Shown: positions 26,788-35,066 of the stretch, piece by piece
Position numbering within the stretch: position 1 is the stretch's first letter
Layout of the letters: the number at the start of each line of letters is the position of its first letter
NCBI GenBank assembly: GCA_947631595.1
Contig: CANRLZ010000003.1
Span: forward strand, 16,425-80,424
Origin: an uncultured Oscillospiraceae bacterium
Lineage (GTDB): Bacteria > Bacillota > Clostridia > Oscillospirales > Oscillospiraceae
Direction: 5' to 3'
DNA: 64,000 nt
Position numbers and translations under genes: made by a program
The notes under the pieces: model-generated
Database searches by the model: none
What the model was told of the DNA's origin: nothing
What the model saw: the letters and a program-made list of their open reading frames with translations, nothing else

Positions 26788-28473
26788 ATGGCGGAAGAAC
26801 AGGCTGCCGGGATGTCCCAGAATTTTATCCACGACTTTATTGACGAGGAGCTTGCCCCCGGCGGGCGTTGCGAGGGGATGCAGGTTCACACCCGTTTCCC
26901 GCCCGAACCCAACGGCTATCTCCACATCGGCCACGCCAAGGCCATCTTCGTGGACTTCGGCACGGCGGAGAAGTACGGGGGGCTGTGCAACCTCCGCATG
27001 GACGACACCAACCCCACCAAGGAGGACGAGGAGTTCGTAGACGCCATCCAGGAGGACATCCACTGGCTGGGCTACGACTGGGGCGACCGCTTTTTCTACG
27101 CCTCGGACTACTTTGAACAGATGTACGACTTCGCCGTGGAGCTTATCAAAAAGGGCCTGGCCTACGTCTGCCAGCTGACCCCGGAGGAGTTCAAGGAGTA
27201 CCGGGGGGATGTGAACACCCCCGCCCGCTCCCCCTGGCGGGATCGGCCCGTGGAGGAGTCCCTGGACCTCTTTGCCCGGATGCGCGCCGGGGAGTTCCCC
27301 AACGGGGCGTACACCCTCCGGGCCAAGATCGACCTGGCCAGCGGCAACTTCAATATGCGCGACCCGGTGATCTACCGCATCAACCACATGCGCCACCACA
27401 ACACCGGGGACAAGTGGTGCATCTACCCCATGTACGACTTCGCCCACCCCATCGAGGACGCCCTGGAGGGGATCACCCACTCCCTGTGCACCCTGGAGTT
27501 TGAGGACCACCGCCCCCTCTACGACTGGGTGGTGGATCACATCACCCTGCCCTACGCCAAGCCCCGGCAGATCGAGTTCGCCCGCCTGGGCATCAACTAC
27601 ACCGTCATGAGCAAGCGCAAGCTGCGCTATCTGGTGGAGTCCGGGGTGGTTTCCGGCTGGGACGACCCCCGTATGCCCACCATCTGCGGCCTGCGCCGCC
27701 GGGGCTATACCCCCGCCGCCATCCGGGCCTTCTCCGAGCGCAACGGCGTGTCCAAGGCGGCCTCCACGGTGGAGTACGCCTTTTTGGAGCACTGCCTGCG
27801 GGAGGATCTGAACGAGCACGCCCAGCGGGTCATGGCGGTGCTGCGGCCGGTGAAGCTGGTCATCACCAACTACCCCGCCGGCCAGAGGGAGGAATTTGAG
27901 GTGGAAAACCTCCCCGGCAAGCCGGAGGCGGGCACCCGGAAGGTGTCCTTCTCCCGGGAGCTGTGGGTGGAGGCGGAGGACTTCCTCCCCGAGCCGGTGC
28001 CCAAGTACAAGCGTCTCTACCCCGGCGGGCCGGAGTGCCGCCTGAAGGGGGCGTACCTCATCCGGTGCGTGGGCTACGAGACGGACGACCAGGGCAACGT
28101 GACCCAGATCGCCGCCGAGTACGACCCGGACAGCCGGGGGGGCGACCCCGCCGACGGCCGGAAGGTGAAGGGGGCCACCCTCCACTGGGTAGACGCCGCC
28201 ACCGCCCTGGACGCGGAGGTGCGCCTCTACGACAACCTCTTCTCCGTCCCCGACCCCGACGCGGCGGACAAGGACTACCTGGAGTGCCTGAACCCCAACT
28301 CCCTGGAGGTGCTCGAAGGCGCGAAGGTGGAGGCCGGTCTGTCCGACCCCCAGCCCGCCGACCGTTTCCAGTTCATGCGCCAGGGCTATTTCTGCGCCGA
28401 CAGCCGGGACTCCCGCCCCGGCCACCTGGTCTTTAACCGGGCGGTGAGTCTGAAGGACAGTTTTAAGCTGTAA
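26788..28473 (+). CDS. glnS: Glutamine--tRNA ligase
   Basis: Class I synthetase charging tRNA-Gln directly. 561 residues from MAEEQAAGMSQNFI; the track's TTG start is 9 bases earlier. The HIGH motif is in PNGYLHIGHAKAI and the KMSKS-type motif is VMSKRKL. The family segment RMDDTNPTKEDEEFVDAI is present, and the C-terminal anticodon-binding barrels follow. Many Gram-positives lack GlnRS and use GatCAB, but GlnRS is common in gut Clostridia. No T-box leader was found. Confidence 0.96.
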   Translation: MAEEQAAGMSQNFIHDFIDEELAPGGRCEGMQVHTRFPPEPNGYLHIGHAKAIFVDFGTAEKYGGLCNLRMDDTNPTKEDEEFVDAIQEDIHWLGYDWGDRFFYASDYFEQMYDFAVELIKKGLAYVCQLTPEEFKEYRGDVNTPARSPWRDRPVEESLDLFARMRAGEFPNGAYTLRAKIDLASGNFNMRDPVIYRINHMRHHNTGDKWCIYPMYDFAHPIEDALEGITHSLCTLEFEDHRPLYDWVVDHITLPYAKPRQIEFARLGINYTVMSKRKLRYLVESGVVSGWDDPRMPTICGLRRRGYTPAAIRAFSERNGVSKAASTVEYAFLEHCLREDLNEHAQRVMAVLRPVKLVITNYPAGQREEFEVENLPGKPEAGTRKVSFSRELWVEAEDFLPEPVPKYKRLYPGGPECRLKGAYLIRCVGYETDDQGNVTQIAAEYDPDSRGGDPADGRKVKGATLHWVDAATALDAEVRLYDNLFSVPDPDAADKDYLECLNPNSLEVLEGAKVEAGLSDPQPADRFQFMRQGYFCADSRDSRPGHLVFNRAVSLKDSFKL

Positions 28474-28570
28474 AGGCGTTTTCCTTGCGGGTAGATAAAT
28501 CCTAAAAATTCCAGGAAACAAATAGCCTGTAAAGGGAAATCGCTTTTCAGAAAATCCATTCCACCGCGAC

Positions 28571-28612
28571 AAAACGCGGGCGGGAATTTCCAAATTCCCG
28601 CCCGCGTTTTTC
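28571..28612. terminator. Bidirectional terminator between glnS and dinB
   Basis: A 19-bp perfect stem, AAAACGCGGGCGGGAATTT and its complement, with A- and T-runs on each side. It serves convergent glnS and dinB. Confidence 0.92.
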
Positions 28613-28620
28613 CGGAAAAC

Positions 28621-29838
28621 TCACTCCATTTCCTCTCCCGGAGCGCTCTGAGGCGCCGTTCCGCCCAGGGCGATGGACCCGTCGCCGTACTTTGCCCGGA
28701 TGGTGTCCATGGCCGCCTCCAGGCGGGCTTGTTTCTTCCGCGCCCGGTCGTCCGGGCCGGGGAAGAGGCTGGTCTGCTCCCACGCCTCCTCCTGGGGGCA
28801 GAGGTTTTGGGCGGTGAGGGTGAGCGCCCGGATGGGGCTGCCCGGCCGCCAGCAGGCCTTTAAGATCTCCACGGCCTCCCCGGTGAGTTCCCGGGCGAAC
28901 TGGGTGGGGGTGGCCACCGGCCTCTGGCGGCAGATATCCTTGAAGTTCGGGTCCCGGAGGGTGACTTGCAGGGTTCGGCACACCATGGCGTTCTTCCGCA
29001 GTTCCGTAGCCACGCGGTCGGCCAGCAGCGCCGTGCCGCCCCGGACGGCCTCCCAGGTGGTGAGGTTTTTGGAGAAGGTAAGCCCGCTGCCCACCGACTT
29101 GGGCGGCGTATGGGCGTTTGCCAGGGCCACCGGCTCCGTGTCCAACCCGTTGGCGTACTGGTGGAGCTGGCGGCCCAGCTTGCCCAGCAGGGTCTCCAGC
29201 GAGCCGGGGTCGAAGGCCGCCAGGTCGCCGATGGTCCGCACCCCGTAGGGTTCCAGCGCCCGCTGGGTGGCCCGGCCCACGAACAGCAGCGCACCCACCG
29301 GGAGGGGCCACACCATCCGCTCCATATCCGCCCGGGCGATGACGGTGGTGGCGTCCGGCTTTTTGTAGTCGCTGCCCAGCTTGGCGAAGGTCTTGTTGTA
29401 GGACACCCCCACCGAGATGGTCAGCCCCAATTCCTCCCGGATGCGGCGGCGCAGGGTGTCCGCCAGCGCCTTGCCGTCCCCGCCGAAGAGGTGGATGGCG
29501 TCGGTCACATCCAGCCAGCTCTCGTCCACCCCGAAGGGTTCCACCCGGTCGGTGTACTCCTGGTAGATGGCGTTCACCAGCCGGGAGATGCGGCGGTACT
29601 CCCGGTGATGGGGCGGCAGGAGCAGCAGCTCCGGGCACTTGCGCCGGGCCTGCCAGATGGTCTCCGCGGTCTGCACCCCGAAGGCTTTGGCCGACTCGTT
29701 CTTGGCCAAAATGACCCCGTGGCGGCTGGTGGGGTCGCCGCAGACGGCCACGGGCAGGTCTCGAAGCTCCGGGTGCCCCAGCAGCTCCACCGAGGCGAAA
29801 AAGCAGTTGAGGTCGCAGTGGAGTATGGTTCGATCCAT
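28621..29838 (-). CDS. dinB: Y-family DNA polymerase (DNA polymerase IV type)
   Basis: Translesion polymerase, 405 residues. Opens MDRTILHCDLNCFFASVE with the catalytic Asp and the steric-gate Phe region. The second catalytic block VEPFGVDESWLDVT lies near residue 95. Helix-hairpin-helix and little-finger domains follow. The C-terminal end is hydrophilic and no clear QLxLF clamp motif stands out, although TSLFPG near residue 355 may act as one. The promoter overlaps a LexA/DinR-type box, consistent with SOS control. Confidence 0.93.
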   Translation of the reverse strand: MDRTILHCDLNCFFASVELLGHPELRDLPVAVCGDPTSRHGVILAKNESAKAFGVQTAETIWQARRKCPELLLLPPHHREYRRISRLVNAIYQEYTDRVEPFGVDESWLDVTDAIHLFGGDGKALADTLRRRIREELGLTISVGVSYNKTFAKLGSDYKKPDATTVIARADMERMVWPLPVGALLFVGRATQRALEPYGVRTIGDLAAFDPGSLETLLGKLGRQLHQYANGLDTEPVALANAHTPPKSVGSGLTFSKNLTTWEAVRGGTALLADRVATELRKNAMVCRTLQVTLRDPNFKDICRQRPVATPTQFARELTGEAVEILKACWRPGSPIRALTLTAQNLCPQEEAWEQTSLFPGPDDRARKKQARLEAAMDTIRAKYGDGSIALGGTAPQSAPGEEME

Positions 29839-29893
29839 GTTCGACCGCCCCTTTCGCCCGGTGATTTTCGTTCAAACTATGGTCTTTGGAGAC

Positions 29894-29922
29894 AGTATAG
29901 CACACCTTTCCTGAGAAGTCAA
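29894..29922 (-). promoter_or_regulatory. dinB promoter
   Basis: Minus strand TTGACT, 17 bases, TATACT preceded by TG (extended -10). Confidence 0.75.
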
Positions 29923-29933
29923 ACAAGTGTTCT
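29920..29933 (-). promoter_or_regulatory. LexA/DinR-type SOS box
   Basis: AGAACACTTGTTTG overlaps the dinB -35. The Gram-positive SOS consensus is CGAACATATGTTCG with the core GAACnnnnGTTC; this site matches 7 of 8 core bases. Function is inferred from position and downstream gene. Confidence 0.6.
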
Positions 29934-29960
29934 AAATAGCCGCTGCTGGGAAATTGACCC

Positions 29961-29989
29961 TTGTACTTTCGGGCAAAGTGGCATATCAT
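29961..29989 (+). promoter_or_regulatory. murI promoter
   Basis: TTGTAC, 17 bases, TATCAT, about 35 bases before the ATG at 30025. Confidence 0.65.
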
Positions 29990-30024
29990 GGACAGAGTAG
30001 AACTTGTAGAGAGGAGGACACGCC

Positions 30025-30840
30025 ATGGACGATCGCGCCATCGGGGTCTTTGACTCCGGCGTGGGCGGCCTCACCGCGGTGCGGGAGCTAATCCGGCGCC
30101 TGCCGGGGGAGGACGTGGTCTACTTCGGAGACACAGGCCGGGTGCCCTACGGGAGCCGGGGCGTGGAGACCATCATCAAATACGCCCGGCAGGACGTGGC
30201 CTTTTTGCGCAGCTTTGATCTGAAGGCGGTGGTCATCGCCTGCGGCACGGTGTCCACCACCGCGCTGGACATTCTGGCCCAGGAGAACTCCCTGCCCGTC
30301 ATCGGCGTGGTGGAACCGGCGGCACGGGCCGCCGTGGCCGCCACCCGGACGGGGAAGATCGGGCTGGTGGGCACCAAGACCACCATCGCCAGCGGCGCCT
30401 ACGAGCGGACGGTGCGTCGGCTGATGCCCCAGGCGGAGGTGACCGCCCGGGCCTGCCCGCTCTTTGTGCCCCTGGTGGAAAACGGCCGCTATCAGCCGGG
30501 CGACCCCCTGGTGGAGCTGCTGGTGGCGGAGTACCTGGCGCCTTTCAAGGAGGCTGAGGTGGACACGCTGATCCTGGGCTGCACCCACTACCCCCTCCTG
30601 CGGGACGCCATCGCCGCCTATCTGGGGGAGGGTGTGACCCTCATCAGCTCCGGCGCCGCCTGCGTGGACACGGTGGCGGAGCTGCTGGAGGCCCAGGGGT
30701 TGAAAAACGCCAAGACCCAGGGCGGCGAGCACCTCTACTTTGCCAGCGACAGCGCCCAGGACTTCGGCGCCCTGGCCTCTATCTTCCTGGGCCAGGATAT
30801 CCAGGGCCAGGTGCGGCAGATCGCCATCGAGAACTACTGA
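30025..30840 (+). CDS. murI: Glutamate racemase
   Basis: Makes D-glutamate for peptidoglycan. 271 residues. IGVFDSGVGGLTAVREL and YFGDTGRVPYGSR are standard N-terminal blocks. The two catalytic cysteines are in VIACGTVSTTALD and LGCTHYPLL. The first motif reads ACGT rather than the textbook ACNT, so Asn is replaced by Gly, while the Cys is kept. First gene of a short operon with apbE, 13 bases downstream. Confidence 0.94.
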   Translation: MDDRAIGVFDSGVGGLTAVRELIRRLPGEDVVYFGDTGRVPYGSRGVETIIKYARQDVAFLRSFDLKAVVIACGTVSTTALDILAQENSLPVIGVVEPAARAAVAATRTGKIGLVGTKTTIASGAYERTVRRLMPQAEVTARACPLFVPLVENGRYQPGDPLVELLVAEYLAPFKEAEVDTLILGCTHYPLLRDAIAAYLGEGVTLISSGAACVDTVAELLEAQGLKNAKTQGGEHLYFASDSAQDFGALASIFLGQDIQGQVRQIAIENY

Positions 30841-30853
30841 GGAGAGAGCGGGA

Positions 30854-31852
30854 ATGAGAAAGCTGTGGTGCCTCCTCCTGGGTCTGGTCCTCCTGTCCGG
30901 CTGCGCCGCCGGGAGCCGGACGACCACCATCTTCGCCATGGACACGGTGATGGACCTGACCGCCTATGGCCCCAAGGCCCAGGACGCTCTGGAGCTGGCC
31001 CAGGACGAGGTGGATCGGATCGAGGCCCTGATCTCCGCCCAGCGGCCGGGCAGCGACCTCTACGCCGTCAACGCGCAGAGCGATGTGACCGCCCCCACGG
31101 TGGTCGCCCAGGAGACCGCCGACCTGCTGGCGCGGGCGCTGGCCCTGGGGGAGGATACCGCCGGCGCGCTGGACGTCACCATCTACCCCGCCGTGGAGGC
31201 CTGGGGCTTTTACAGCGGTGACTACCAGGTCCCGGACGCTCAGACGCTGGAGGCCCTGAAGGCCCGGGTGGACTTTCGGCAGGTCACCCTGGACGGTACC
31301 CAGGTGTTCGCCCAGGGGCACAAGCTGGACCTGGGCGCCGTGGGCAAGGGCTACGCCGCCGACCGCATCGTGGCGCTGTGGCAGGGCATGGGCCTCACCT
31401 CCGGGCTTTTGAACCTGGGGGGGAATGTCCAATGCCTGGGGGCGAAGCCGGATGGTTCGGACTGGGTGATCGGCATCCGGGACCCGGCGGACGAGGGCGG
31501 CACCCTCTGCACCGTCTCCGGCACGGACATGGCGGTGGTCACCTCCGGGGGCTACCAGCGCAACTTTACCCAGGACGGCGTGACCTACCACCATATTTTG
31601 GACCCCCACACCTGCGCCCCCGCGGACAGCGGCGCGGCCTCCGTCACCGTGATCGGCCCCAGCGGCCTCACCTGTGACGCCCTGTCCACCGCCCTCTTCG
31701 TCATGGGGCCGGACCGGGCGGCGGAGTACTGGCGGCAGCACCGGGACTTTGACCTGGTCTACTACACCCAGGAGGGCGAGCTGTGGTACACCGCCGGCCT
31801 GGAAGGCCGCCTGACGCTGCGGGACGGTCTGGAAGGACAGATGATCCCATGA
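30854..31852 (+). CDS. apbE: FAD:protein FMN transferase (ApbE lipoprotein)
   Basis: Covalently attaches FMN to Thr/Ser of extracytoplasmic target proteins such as RnfG/RnfD or NqrB/C-type and FMN-binding-domain proteins. 332 residues from the ATG at 30854. An LLSGC lipobox shows it is exported and lipid-anchored. IFAMDTVMDLTAYG, LDLGAVGKGYAADRI and GGNVQCLGAKPDG are the FAD- and Mg-binding blocks. The ATG of the next gene overlaps its stop. No FMN-acceptor protein is encoded in the window. Confidence 0.93.
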   Translation: MRKLWCLLLGLVLLSGCAAGSRTTTIFAMDTVMDLTAYGPKAQDALELAQDEVDRIEALISAQRPGSDLYAVNAQSDVTAPTVVAQETADLLARALALGEDTAGALDVTIYPAVEAWGFYSGDYQVPDAQTLEALKARVDFRQVTLDGTQVFAQGHKLDLGAVGKGYAADRIVALWQGMGLTSGLLNLGGNVQCLGAKPDGSDWVIGIRDPADEGGTLCTVSGTDMAVVTSGGYQRNFTQDGVTYHHILDPHTCAPADSGAASVTVIGPSGLTCDALSTALFVMGPDRAAEYWRQHRDFDLVYYTQEGELWYTAGLEGRLTLRDGLEGQMIP

Positions 31853-32223
31853 AAGAGCGCAAGTTCCTGACCGCCCCGGAGGCCATCGCCCTGGGGGCGC
31901 TTGTCCTGGCGCTGATCCTCTGGCTGTGCTGGCCCAAGGGGACGGGCGGCCAGGCGGTGCTGACCCGGAGCGGGGAAGAGCTGGGGCGCTACGCCCTGGA
32001 TACGCCCTGCCGCGTCCCGGTGCGGGGCGCCGCCGGATTTTCCCTGGTGCTGGTGGTGGAGGACGGGGCGGTACACGTGGAGGACTCCACCTGCCCGGAC
32101 CTGATCTGCCAGCACCACAGACCCATCTCCAAGATGGGCGAGGCGATCATCTGCCTGCCTGGGCAGGTGACCATCACCGTGGAAGGGGGAGAGCGCCTTG
32201 GACAAGACGCCGTTTCCGGCTGA
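31849..32223 (+). CDS. NusG domain II-containing membrane-anchored protein
   Basis: 124 residues. A short cytoplasmic start and one transmembrane helix (AIALGALVLALILWLCW) precede an extracytoplasmic NusG-II-type beta-domain. That domain carries DSTCPDLICQHHRPI and IICLPGQVTITV, with three cysteines and two histidines that could bind metal or form a disulfide. The family usually sits between apbE and a Gx/heptaprenyl-diphosphate-synthase-component-I-type membrane protein, as here. It starts in a 4-nt overlap with apbE. Role unknown. Confidence 0.82.
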   Translation: MKERKFLTAPEAIALGALVLALILWLCWPKGTGGQAVLTRSGEELGRYALDTPCRVPVRGAAGFSLVLVVEDGAVHVEDSTCPDLICQHHRPISKMGEAIICLPGQVTITVEGGERLGQDAVSG

Positions 32224-32725
32224 CACCCCCGCCCGGCGGGTGGCCCTGCTGGGGATGCTGTTGGCGCTGACGGTGGCCCTCTCCTGGCTGGAGCGGCTGC
32301 TGCCCACCGACGTGGTGGTGCCGGGCGCCAAGCTGGGTCTGGCCAACCTTGTGGTTTTGTGCGGGCTATACCTCTTTCCGCTTCCGTGGGCGGCGGGGCT
32401 GACGGGGCTGAAGATCGCTGTCACCGGCCTGCTCTTCGGGAACTTCTACTCCCTGGCGTACAGCGCCGCGGGCGGCGCGCTGAGCTTTTTGGCCATGGTT
32501 TTGTGCAAGCGCCGGGGCCGCTCCATGGGCTTTGTCAGCGTCATGGGCGGCATCTTCCACAACATCGGCCAACTCTGCGTGGCCCGTGTCATCCTGGGGA
32601 GCATGGGGGTGCTGGCGCACCTTCCCGCCATGCTGCTGGCCGGGGTGGGGGCAGGCGCCGCCGTGGGGGCGGTGGGAGCGTTGATCCTGGGCCGTCTGGA
32701 GGGCTTTTTCCGCAAACGGCCCTGA
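32198..32725 (+). CDS. Gx transporter family / 'heptaprenyl diphosphate synthase component I'-type membrane protein
   Basis: 175 residues with about five transmembrane helices. The S-component-like opening RRVALLGMLLALTVALSWLERLLP is followed by PGAKLGLANLVVLCGLYLF, typical of PF07456. Despite the old name the fold resembles ECF S components, so a small-molecule (possibly flavin- or quinone-related) transporter is plausible. TTG start behind GGGGGAG, overlapping the NusG-II gene by 26 bases. Confidence 0.78.
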   Translation: MDKTPFPADTPARRVALLGMLLALTVALSWLERLLPTDVVVPGAKLGLANLVVLCGLYLFPLPWAAGLTGLKIAVTGLLFGNFYSLAYSAAGGALSFLAMVLCKRRGRSMGFVSVMGGIFHNIGQLCVARVILGSMGVLAHLPAMLLAGVGAGAAVGAVGALILGRLEGFFRKRP

Positions 32726-32730
32726 CCCCC

Positions 32731-32759
32731 TTTACTTTTTGGCCCATTCAGGGTATAAT
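32731..32759 (+). promoter_or_regulatory. Promoter of the DUF1934-argS unit
   Basis: TTTACT, 17 bases, perfect TATAAT, 37 bases before the ATG at 32796. Confidence 0.65.
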
Positions 32760-32795
32760 CCCCCAAGTATGGATATTTCACGCAGAGGTCGAGTT

Positions 32796-33242
32796 ATGGA
32801 GCAACGAGTGATCATTTCCATTCAGGGTAGGCAGAGCTTCCCCCAGAGTGAGCCGGAGGTCATGGAACTTGTCACCCAGGGCATCCTGGAGGACAAGGGC
32901 GAGGCCGGGCTGTTCCTCAGCTATCAGGAGAGCGAGGTCACCGGGCTGGAGGGCACCTTGACCACCATCCAGGTGGAGCCTCAGCGGGTGACCCTCCTGC
33001 GGGTGGGGACGGTGAACTCCCAGATGGTCTTTGAGGAGGGCAAGCGCCACCTGAGCGTGTACGACACCCCCTACGGCGCGCTGGAGATCGGCCTGCGCAC
33101 CCGGAAGATCCGGACCTCCCTGGACAGCCGGGGCGGGGATCTGACCATCTACTACGCCCTGGAGATCGAGCACGGCGCGGCGGGAAACAGTATGTTCCGC
33201 ATCCACGTGCGCCAGGCTGCCCCGGAGGGGCTTGTACAATAG
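32796..33242 (+). CDS. DUF1934 domain-containing beta-barrel protein
   Basis: 148 residues from MEQRVIISIQG behind AGAGGTC; the track start at 32739 includes promoter DNA. A lipocalin-like all-beta pattern is visible: alternating hydrophobic strands, EVTGLEGTLTTIQVEP, the TPYGALEIGLRTRKI block and LTIYYALEIE. DUF1934 (YwiB-like) proteins are commonly beside argS in Firmicutes. Function unknown. Confidence 0.82.
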   Translation: MEQRVIISIQGRQSFPQSEPEVMELVTQGILEDKGEAGLFLSYQESEVTGLEGTLTTIQVEPQRVTLLRVGTVNSQMVFEEGKRHLSVYDTPYGALEIGLRTRKIRTSLDSRGGDLTIYYALEIEHGAAGNSMFRIHVRQAAPEGLVQ

Positions 33243-33274
33243 AGAGAACGCGAGATACAGCGAGGTGGGACGAG

Positions 33275-35020
33275 ATGAACATGATGGAAGCGGCTCGGCG
33301 TCAGGTGGAGACCCTGACCCAGCGGGCCTATGAGAAAGCGGCCCAGGCGGGCAAACTCCCCGCCGGGCAGGCGGTGAAGGGCCAGGTGGAGGTGCCCAAG
33401 GACCCCCGCAACGGGGATTGGGCCACCTCCTTCGCCCTGGCCGCGGCCAAGCCCCTGGGCCAGAACCCCCGGCAGATCGCCCAGGCGCTGCTGGAGGAGC
33501 TGGAGCTGGAGGGGAGCTATTTCTCCAAGGCGGAGATCGCCGGCCCCGGCTTTTTGAACTTCACCCTGGGGGAGCGCTGGCTGGGGGAGGTTTTGGCCGC
33601 CATCGAACTGGAAGGGGCGGACTACGGCCGCTGCGACGACGGGCGGGGCAAAAAGGTGATGGTGGAGTTCGTCTCCGCCAACCCCACCGGCCCCATGCAC
33701 ATGGGCAACGCCCGGGGCGGCGTGCTGGGGGACACCCTGGCCGCCATTCTGGACAAGCTGGGCTACGAGGTCTCCCGGGAGTTCTACGTCAACGACGCGG
33801 GCAACCAGATCGCCAAGTTCGCCCACTCCCTGGAGTGCCGCTACCTTCAACTCATCCGCGGCGAGGACGCCGTGGCCTTCCCCGAGGACGGCTACCAGGG
33901 GGAGGACATCCGGGAGCTGGCGGCGGCCTACCGGGCGAAATTCGGCGACGCCCTGGCGGACGCCCCGGAGGCCCAGCGGCAGGAGACCCTGGCCAAGTTT
34001 GGCCTGGAGGTCAACATCCCCAAGATGCGCGTCGATCTGGAAAAATACGGCATCCAGTACGACACCTGGTTTTTGGAGTCCACCCTCCACGACTCCGGCG
34101 CGGTGGCTGAGACGGTGGAGCTTTTGAACCAGAGGGGCTACCTCTACGAAAAGGAGGGCGCCCTCTGGCTCAACACCTCCCAGCTGCTCCGGGAGAAGTT
34201 TCTCCGGGAGGGGAAGACCCAGGAGCAGGTGGACAAGCTGGAACTGAAGGACGACGTGCTCCGCCGGGCCAACGGCTTTTACACCTACTTCGCCGCCGAC
34301 ATCGCCTACCACCGCAACAAGCTCCTGGACCGGGGCTACGACGCCGCCATCAACGTCTGGGGCGCCGACCACCACGGCCACGTCGCCCGGCTCCAGGCGG
34401 CGCTGGACGGCCTGGGCCTGGACGGTTCCCACCGGCTCGTCATCGTCCTCATGCAGCTTGTGAACCTGCTCCAGGACGGCAAGCCCGTGCGGATGTCCAA
34501 GCGCTCCGGCAAGGCCATCGCCCTCCACGATCTGCTGGACGAGGTGAGCGTGGACGCCGCCCGGTTCTTCTTCAACAGCTCCAAGCCCACCAGCCCCGTG
34601 GACTTCGACCTGGACCTGGCGGTGCGGGAGGACAGCGAGAACCCGGTCTACTACGTCCAGTACGCCCACGCCCGCATCTGCACCCTCATCGCCAAGCTGG
34701 CGGAGGAGGGCTTGACCGTCCCCGCCGCCAACCAGGTGGACGTGTCCCTGCTCTCCAGCCCGGAGGAGCTGGCCCTGTTGAAGACCCTGGCCCGGTTCCC
34801 GGAGGAGATTCGCGCCGCCGGACGCAGCCTGGACCCCTCCCAGCTCAACCACTACCTGGTCACCCTGGCCGGGGACTTCCACCGTTTCTACAACGCCAAC
34901 CGCATCAAAGGGGAGGCGGAGGCGGTGGCCCTGGCCCGGCTCAAGCTGGCCGACGCCACCCGGAGCGTCATCGCCAACGCCCTGGGCCTCCTGGGCGTGC
35001 GCGCGCCGGAGAAAATGTAA
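33275..35020 (+). CDS. argS: Arginine--tRNA ligase
   Basis: Class I synthetase, 581 residues. It has an N-terminal Add-1-type domain (about 1-110), the HIGH-type motif PTGPMHMGNARGG, the KMSK-type motif VRMSKRSGKAIAL and the C-terminal DALR anticodon domain ending LGLLGVRAPEKM. ATG at 33275 behind GAGGTGGGA, 32 bases after the DUF1934 gene. No T-box leader was seen. Confidence 0.97.
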   Translation: MNMMEAARRQVETLTQRAYEKAAQAGKLPAGQAVKGQVEVPKDPRNGDWATSFALAAAKPLGQNPRQIAQALLEELELEGSYFSKAEIAGPGFLNFTLGERWLGEVLAAIELEGADYGRCDDGRGKKVMVEFVSANPTGPMHMGNARGGVLGDTLAAILDKLGYEVSREFYVNDAGNQIAKFAHSLECRYLQLIRGEDAVAFPEDGYQGEDIRELAAAYRAKFGDALADAPEAQRQETLAKFGLEVNIPKMRVDLEKYGIQYDTWFLESTLHDSGAVAETVELLNQRGYLYEKEGALWLNTSQLLREKFLREGKTQEQVDKLELKDDVLRRANGFYTYFAADIAYHRNKLLDRGYDAAINVWGADHHGHVARLQAALDGLGLDGSHRLVIVLMQLVNLLQDGKPVRMSKRSGKAIALHDLLDEVSVDAARFFFNSSKPTSPVDFDLDLAVREDSENPVYYVQYAHARICTLIAKLAEEGLTVPAANQVDVSLLSSPEELALLKTLARFPEEIRAAGRSLDPSQLNHYLVTLAGDFHRFYNANRIKGEAEAVALARLKLADATRSVIANALGLLGVRAPEKM

Positions 35021-35032
35021 ATAACCGCGGCG

Positions 35033-35066
35033 AAAACGGCACGGGCCTTGCGCCCGTGCCGTTTTT
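35033..35066. terminator. Bidirectional terminator between argS and sigE
   Basis: AAAACGGCACGGGC / GCCCGTGCCGTTTT with a 5-base loop and flanking A/T runs. It serves convergent argS and sigE. Confidence 0.92.
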
